Source of the DNA: Desulfuromonadales bacterium
Lineage (GTDB): Bacteria > Desulfobacterota > Desulfuromonadia > Desulfuromonadales > BM103
Length of the DNA stretch: 26,331 bases
NCBI GenBank assembly: GCA_030614505.1
Contig: JAUWTX010000005.1
Location: forward strand, 1-26,331
Direction of reading: 5' to 3'
The notes below the pieces were generated by a model. It did not search any database. It had not been told where the DNA came from and saw nothing but the letters and a program-made list of their open reading frames with translations. The translations under genes and the position numbers were made by a program. This document shows positions 23,238 to 26,331 of the stretch, one piece after another (within the stretch, counting starts at the first letter, position 1; every line of letters starts with the position of its first letter).

Positions 23238-23668
23238 GGGAACTCAGGAAAAGGTGTGACAATGAAGAATCCCTGTAGTGATGGGTCGTCTCCCTCGTAA
23301 TATTCCCAGGTTTGATCAAAGCTGAAGGTCTTTACTGTCACCGATGGCACCAGGTAGTAGTCCATTTCAATCGTCGTCTCGAAGCGCCGATTCTCCATTG
23401 ATGTCTGCAGATCCAAGAGCCTGATATCAACGACGTGAATGTCTCTCAGCGCCGCAAAGGTCTTTACGAAATCCCGACGATGCTCCGGCAGCATAAGGCT
23501 GGAGGCAACCTTGAACTGCTTCCAGCGCAAACCGTTCATGAAGTCGTCTCGACTCTGTTCGCCGAGTTCCATTCTCTGCTTAAGCTCAAGCTTCTGCTGA
23601 ACGGCGCATGCCGCCAGCATCAGAACCAGCACGAAACAGAAAAACCTCTTCCAAAAAGTCAAAATCAT
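23234..23668 (-). CDS. Uncharacterised lipoprotein, 144 residues
   Basis: This is a predicted lipoprotein: a basic N-terminus, a hydrophobic core and the lipobox LAAC with lipidated Cys21. The mature part begins with a Gln/Lys/Glu-rich helix, then GLRWKQFKVASSLMLPEHRRDFVKTF, which is a helix pair, followed by alternating strands (HVVDIRLLDLQT, RRFETTIEMDYYLV, VKTFSFDQTWEYYEG, GFFIVTPFPEFP). This resembles a small cone-shaped alpha+beta (NTF2-like) fold, but that is an inference. I know no function for it. The ATG at 23668 has AAGGA about 7 bases upstream. It is divergent from the glutaredoxin gene and upstream of the sfrBA leader. Its stop lies inside a tandem 24-bp repeat, and no terminator follows directly. 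Confidence 0.78.
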   Translation of the reverse strand: MILTFWKRFFCFVLVLMLAACAVQQKLELKQRMELGEQSRDDFMNGLRWKQFKVASSLMLPEHRRDFVKTFAALRDIHVVDIRLLDLQTSMENRRFETTIEMDYYLVPSVTVKTFSFDQTWEYYEGDDPSLQGFFIVTPFPEFP

Positions 23669-23755
23669 CGGATTTTCCTTTCCATCGCTTGCATCTTGCG
23701 GTGCAGTAGGTAGTCTTAACCCTTATTAAGAAATTTGAAGCAAACAGGCAGAGCC

Positions 23756-24043
23756 ATGAACGTCAAGATTGAAATCTATACCAAGGAATACTGTGCCTAT
23801 TGCCTGCGGGCCAAAGAGCTGCTGCGTATCAAAGGCATGGACTTCGTTGAGTATGATATCACTGGTGACCATCTCAAAGCAGCAGAAATGCAGCAGCGTA
23901 GCCAGCAGCAGACGGTCCCGGGAATTTTAATCAACAATGTCCCGATCGGTGGCTGTATAGAACTGTTCGACCTGGACGAGAGGGGCGACCTGGACGCCCT
24001 GTTTGAGATTAGTACGGTTACTCCCGCCTCACCCCTCATCTAA
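23756..24043 (+). CDS. Glutaredoxin (GrxC-like)
   Basis: This is a cytoplasmic dithiol glutaredoxin that reduces disulfides or mixed disulfides. The 95-residue protein has the family layout: strand KIEIYTKEYCAYC with redox pair Cys13/Cys16 (CAYC in place of the classical CPYC), helix RAKELLRIKGM, strand FVEYDIT, the cis-Pro loop QTVPGILI, the glutathione-site GGC, and a C-terminal helix with DERGDLDALF. I chose ATG 23756; the frame also has TTG 23735. The ribosome site is weak. It is divergent from the unknown lipoprotein, with an inverted repeat TCTTAA/TTAAGA (23714-23719 and 23726-23731) between them. Its 3' end overlaps the convergent Nudix gene by 15 bases. Confidence 0.93.
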   Translation: MNVKIEIYTKEYCAYCLRAKELLRIKGMDFVEYDITGDHLKAAEMQQRSQQQTVPGILINNVPIGGCIELFDLDERGDLDALFEISTVTPASPLI

Positions 24044-24601
24044 ACCAGCAGTTTCTTCAAGAAACTGGCGCAGGATCGCTGCCGTTAGACCCCAGATGAC
24101 ATGCTCTTCAAACTGGTAAAAGTCAACCGGATGAGTGCGACCGCGATGCTGCCAGTCTTCGACACGATGTATCGACGGGTCGCGAAAGTGGTCGAGTGGG
24201 GCACCGAAGGTCCCGGCTATTTCAAATGGGTCGATTTGCAGGTCGACGGGATTGGGGATGGTGCCGACAAAGGGAACAACATGATAACCATGTATCGAAT
24301 AGAAATCGTCAAGACGTCCTAATACCTCGATTTGTGTTTGCGCTATTCCCAATTCTTCCTCGGTTTCGCGCAGGGCCGTCGCATTCAGATCGGTGTCTCC
24401 GGCATCGTGACCGCCCCCCGGAAAGGAAATCTCCCCGGCATGATGCTCCAGATGTGCTGTGCGTTCGGTAAAGAGCAGGTAGTCGCGGTTGTCACGCTGG
24501 AAGAGAGGGATCAGCACAGCCGCTGGACGCAATGAGCCCAGAGGGATGGTCTGTCGTGGAAAAGCCTGCAGATGGCTGGCCAGGCGCTCGAGGTCAAGCA
24601 T
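24029..24601 (-). CDS. NudL-like CoA pyrophosphatase (Nudix hydrolase)
   Basis: This is a predicted Nudix hydrolase of the NudL/NUDT7 group, which cleaves the pyrophosphate of coenzyme A and its derivatives. The 190-residue protein has the UPF0035-like motif LLFTERTAHLEHHAGEISFPGG (42-63) and a Nudix box from Gly64 to Ile86, ending RETEEELGI with the metal-binding glutamates 79, 82 and 83. The first Glu of the generic Nudix box is Thr70, which fits the CoA subgroup, where Asp or Thr is common here. The ATG overlaps the rpe stop by one base (TGATG), so translation is coupled to rpe. The last 15 bases overlap the end of the convergent glutaredoxin gene, leaving no room for a terminator between them. 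Confidence 0.88.
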   Translation of the reverse strand: MLDLERLASHLQAFPRQTIPLGSLRPAAVLIPLFQRDNRDYLLFTERTAHLEHHAGEISFPGGGHDAGDTDLNATALRETEEELGIAQTQIEVLGRLDDFYSIHGYHVVPFVGTIPNPVDLQIDPFEIAGTFGAPLDHFRDPSIHRVEDWQHRGRTHPVDFYQFEEHVIWGLTAAILRQFLEETAGLDEG

Positions 24602-25266
24602 CAGGCAGGTGTGCTGACAGCATTCTCCCGCAAAGCCGAGATGGTCGCGGCGTAGTCCTCCGTGTTGAAAACGGCACTTCCGGCCACCAGAACGTCAGCG
24701 CCCGCGGCAACGACCTGGCGAATATTGTCAATCTTGACGCCGCCATCGACCTCAATTTCGGTGGCGAGGCCGCGTTGTGTGATGCGTTGACGCAAGGCGC
24801 GGATTTTATCGAGAGCCGAGGGGATAAAAGCCTGGCCGCCGAAACCTGGGTTGACCGACATGACCAGGACCAGGTCCAGCTCATCAAGGATGACGTCAAG
24901 CGTTTCCACCGGCGTGGCCGGGTTGAGAGAGACGCCGGCTTTTTTGCCGAGGCTCTTGATCAGCTGTACCGTGCGATGCAGGTGTGACACCGCTTCCTGG
25001 TGGACGGTGATGATATCGGCACCGGCCTTGGCAAACTCGGCGATGTAAAGATCCGGGTTCTCGATCATCAGGTGCACGTCGAGAGGCTTGGCAGTGACTT
25101 TGCGCAGGGCCTCGACCACCAGTGGACCGATGGTGATGTTTGGGACGAAATGACCGTCCATGACATCAACGTGAATGTAATCGGCACCGGCGCGGTCAAC
25201 GGCCTGAATATCCTCACCCAGTCGGGAGAAATCGGCGGAAAGGATCGATGGGGCGATTTTGATCAT
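24601..25266 (-). CDS. rpe: Ribulose-phosphate 3-epimerase
   Basis: Rpe interconverts ribulose 5-phosphate and xylulose 5-phosphate in the pentose phosphate pathway. The 221-residue TIM-barrel protein is canonical throughout: IAPSILSADFSRLGEDI, HVDVMDGHFVPNITIGP with the metal-binding histidine and aspartate, DVHLMIENPD, MSVNPGFGGQAFIP, EVDGGVKIDNI with the second aspartate, and VAGSAVF at the phosphate site. ATG 25266 has GGAG 7-8 bases upstream. It lies about 120 bases downstream of rsmB and overlaps the Nudix gene, forming a probable rsmB-rpe-Nudix transcript. The 118-base gap before it has a TATAAA-like box but no convincing -35. Confidence 0.97.
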   Translation of the reverse strand: MIKIAPSILSADFSRLGEDIQAVDRAGADYIHVDVMDGHFVPNITIGPLVVEALRKVTAKPLDVHLMIENPDLYIAEFAKAGADIITVHQEAVSHLHRTVQLIKSLGKKAGVSLNPATPVETLDVILDELDLVLVMSVNPGFGGQAFIPSALDKIRALRQRITQRGLATEIEVDGGVKIDNIRQVVAAGADVLVAGSAVFNTEDYAATISALRENAVSTPA

Positions 25267-25384
25267 ATAAAACTCCGGAAAAGCAGCATGACCATGAAAG
25301 ACACGATAAAGAACAGGACCTTTATAACCTATGCAGGCATGATTTGACCAGCAGCCTGTCGGACTCTCCGGGCTGAAGTGAAAA

Positions 25385-26331
25385 TCATGTTTTTATAAAT
25401 CGTACGGCGAAGAAAGCATCCATACCGTCATGATGGTGCGGCAGGGTACGCACGCTGCCGGTGTCGGTCGTCAGCTCTGTCCACTCTGCCGGCAGGAGAG
25501 TTCGAAAATCCTCCTGAACAAAGTCAGGATGGCCAGCCAGAAAATCCTTGACCACAAGATCCGTCTCTGCCGCAGTGAAGGTGCAGACCGAATAGAGCAG
25601 ATGTCCACCAGGACGTAGCAGGGGAGCTACTTGCCCGAGAATCGTCTGTTGCAGTGCGGCCAACTCTCCGATATCAGACGGTCGTCGACTCCAGCGACTT
25701 TCCGGGTTGCGACGCAAGACGCCGAGGCCACTGCAGGGTGCGTCGACGAGGATGCGGTCGAAACTTCCGTGCTCGAGAAAGTCAGGTTCCTCGGTGAGAT
25801 CCCAGGTGCGGGTCTCGATCCCCCGGCAGCCAAGCCGCTCGGCACCCTGATTGACCAATTCGACTCGTCGGGAGTGTTTGTCAAGTGCCAGGATGTGAGC
25901 CTGATTGTCGGTTAAAGCGGCAATATGGGTGGTCTTACCGCCAGGCGCCGCACAAGCATCAAGGACTTTTTCGCCCGGTTGGGTGTCGAGCAGGTGCGCA
26001 ATCAGCATACTCGCTTCGTCCTGAACCTGGTACCAGCCGTCTCGATCCCCGGGCAGCGTTTGAGTGGCACGTTTTTCGAGAATGATGCCTTCAGGAAGAT
26101 AACGACAGGGTCGGGCGAGATGACCGGCCTCTGCCAGTGCTGCGAGAAAGCTTTCGCGATCTGTCTTCAGAGTATTGACCCGCAGCGTCTGCGGTGCTGC
26201 TTCGGTCAGGGCTTCCGCCAGGGCTCGGGATTCGATATTGGGAAACTGGCGCAGCAGTTCTTTGGCCAGCCAGTTTGGCAGGCTGCAGACATGTTGAAGA
26301 TAGGCACGGAGGTTATTCGGTGTCGGCCAGG
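25385..26331 (-). CDS. rsmB: 16S rRNA (cytosine-967-C5)-methyltransferase RsmB, 5' end cut by window edge
   Basis: RsmB methylates C967 of 16S rRNA with S-adenosylmethionine. The frame is open from the window end to the TAA at 25385, so the N-terminus (normally a NusB-like RNA-binding domain) is mostly outside. An internal ATG at 26008 is not the start: upstream, in frame, the sequence reads SLPNWLAKELLRQFP, LRVNTLKT and GWYQVQDEAS, all typical of RsmB before the catalytic domain. Catalytic features are the SAM motif VLDACAAPGGKTTHIA, the ALDKH acidic strand end, the first cysteine in VDAPCSGLGVLRRNPE, and the nucleophile-region cysteine in LLYSVCTF. A related RsmF-type enzyme is possible, but the N-terminal context favours RsmB. 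It is probably co-transcribed with rpe. Confidence 0.93.
   Translation of the reverse strand, partial: WPTPNNLRAYLQHVCSLPNWLAKELLRQFPNIESRALAEALTEAAPQTLRVNTLKTDRESFLAALAEAGHLARPCRYLPEGIILEKRATQTLPGDRDGWYQVQDEASMLIAHLLDTQPGEKVLDACAAPGGKTTHIAALTDNQAHILALDKHSRRVELVNQGAERLGCRGIETRTWDLTEEPDFLEHGSFDRILVDAPCSGLGVLRRNPESRWSRRPSDIGELAALQQTILGQVAPLLRPGGHLLYSVCTFTAAETDLVVKDFLAGHPDFVQEDFRTLLPAEWTELTTDTGSVRTLPHHHDGMDAFFAVRFIKT

Noticed and set aside
23137..23319. 60-codon minus-strand frame with ESGLIDY/ESGLIGY repeats
   Set aside because: The peptide repeat only reflects the tandem 24-bp DNA repeat, and the frame overlaps the end of the lipoprotein gene in another frame.
26008..26008. ATG 26008 as the start of the RsmB gene
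   Set aside because: The frame stays open to the window edge and encodes conserved RsmB sequence (SLPNWLAKELL, LRVNTLKT, GWYQVQDEAS) upstream of this Met.

Overview
The window looks like chromosomal DNA from a Desulfuromonadales/Geobacterales-type bacterium (Desulfobacterota). The main reason is a gene pair closely resembling Geobacter SfrB/SfrA, a soluble NADPH-dependent oxidoreductase. The order mfd / two SurA-type chaperones / PilZ / pdxA / uvrA, a rubrerythrin and a probable selenoprotein also fit an anaerobe of this group. Assignment is by recognition of families and context only; no database search was run. I see no tRNA, rRNA, CRISPR array, insertion sequence or prophage gene.

Layout. 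1-741 (-) is the N-terminal part of an ABC-2 type exporter ATPase, cut by the window edge. 904-1749 (+) is a secreted DsbA-like thiol oxidoreductase. 1836-3812 (-) holds a TVP38/DedA-type membrane protein and the tatB-tatC translocase genes. 3975-10434 (+) runs nadA, mfd, a lipoprotein parvulin and a SurA-like chaperone, ending at a strong bidirectional terminator. 10545-10904 (-) is a PilZ protein. 11076-15028 (+) is pdxA and uvrA, separated by a GC-rich heptamer inverted repeat that has run into the pdxA 3' end. 15086-15544 (-) is an unrecognised protein with an internal duplication. 15663-16690 (+) is rubrerythrin and a 16-cysteine zinc-ribbon protein. 16751-17309 (-) is a tiny gene with an in-frame TGA (probable selenoprotein) and a cupin. 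17493-18203 (+) is a DUF3313-like lipoprotein. 18324-22915 (-) is sfrB-sfrA. 23234-23668 (-) is an unknown lipoprotein. 23756-24043 (+) is a glutaredoxin. 24029-26331 (-) is an rsmB-rpe-nudL-like operon, with rsmB cut by the window edge.

The most interesting item is the gene at 16751-16903 (-). It was missed by ordinary ORF calling because codon 30 is TGA. It has its own sigma70-like promoter, a good Shine-Dalgarno, a one-helix membrane N-terminus, a TGA followed by a hairpin with G-U in its loop at the spacing expected of a bacterial SECIS, a nearby cysteine, and a normal TAA just before a terminator shared with its convergent neighbour. I read it as a 50-residue membrane-anchored selenoprotein with a U-x4-C motif. 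Other points of interest are the sfrBA leader (inverted repeat over the -35, palindrome over the -10, terminator-like hairpin before the start), the repeat-derived PdxA tail, a Gln-to-Pro change in the second UvrA ABC signature, and several small repeats.

Functionally the window is mostly housekeeping: protein export and envelope folding (Tat, parvulin/SurA, DsbA-like), NAD and PLP cofactor synthesis (NadA, PdxA), DNA repair (Mfd, UvrA), oxidative and thiol homeostasis (rubrerythrin, glutaredoxin, candidate selenoprotein), ribosome modification and pentose phosphate metabolism (RsmB, Rpe), plus the NADPH-linked SfrAB flavoenzyme.
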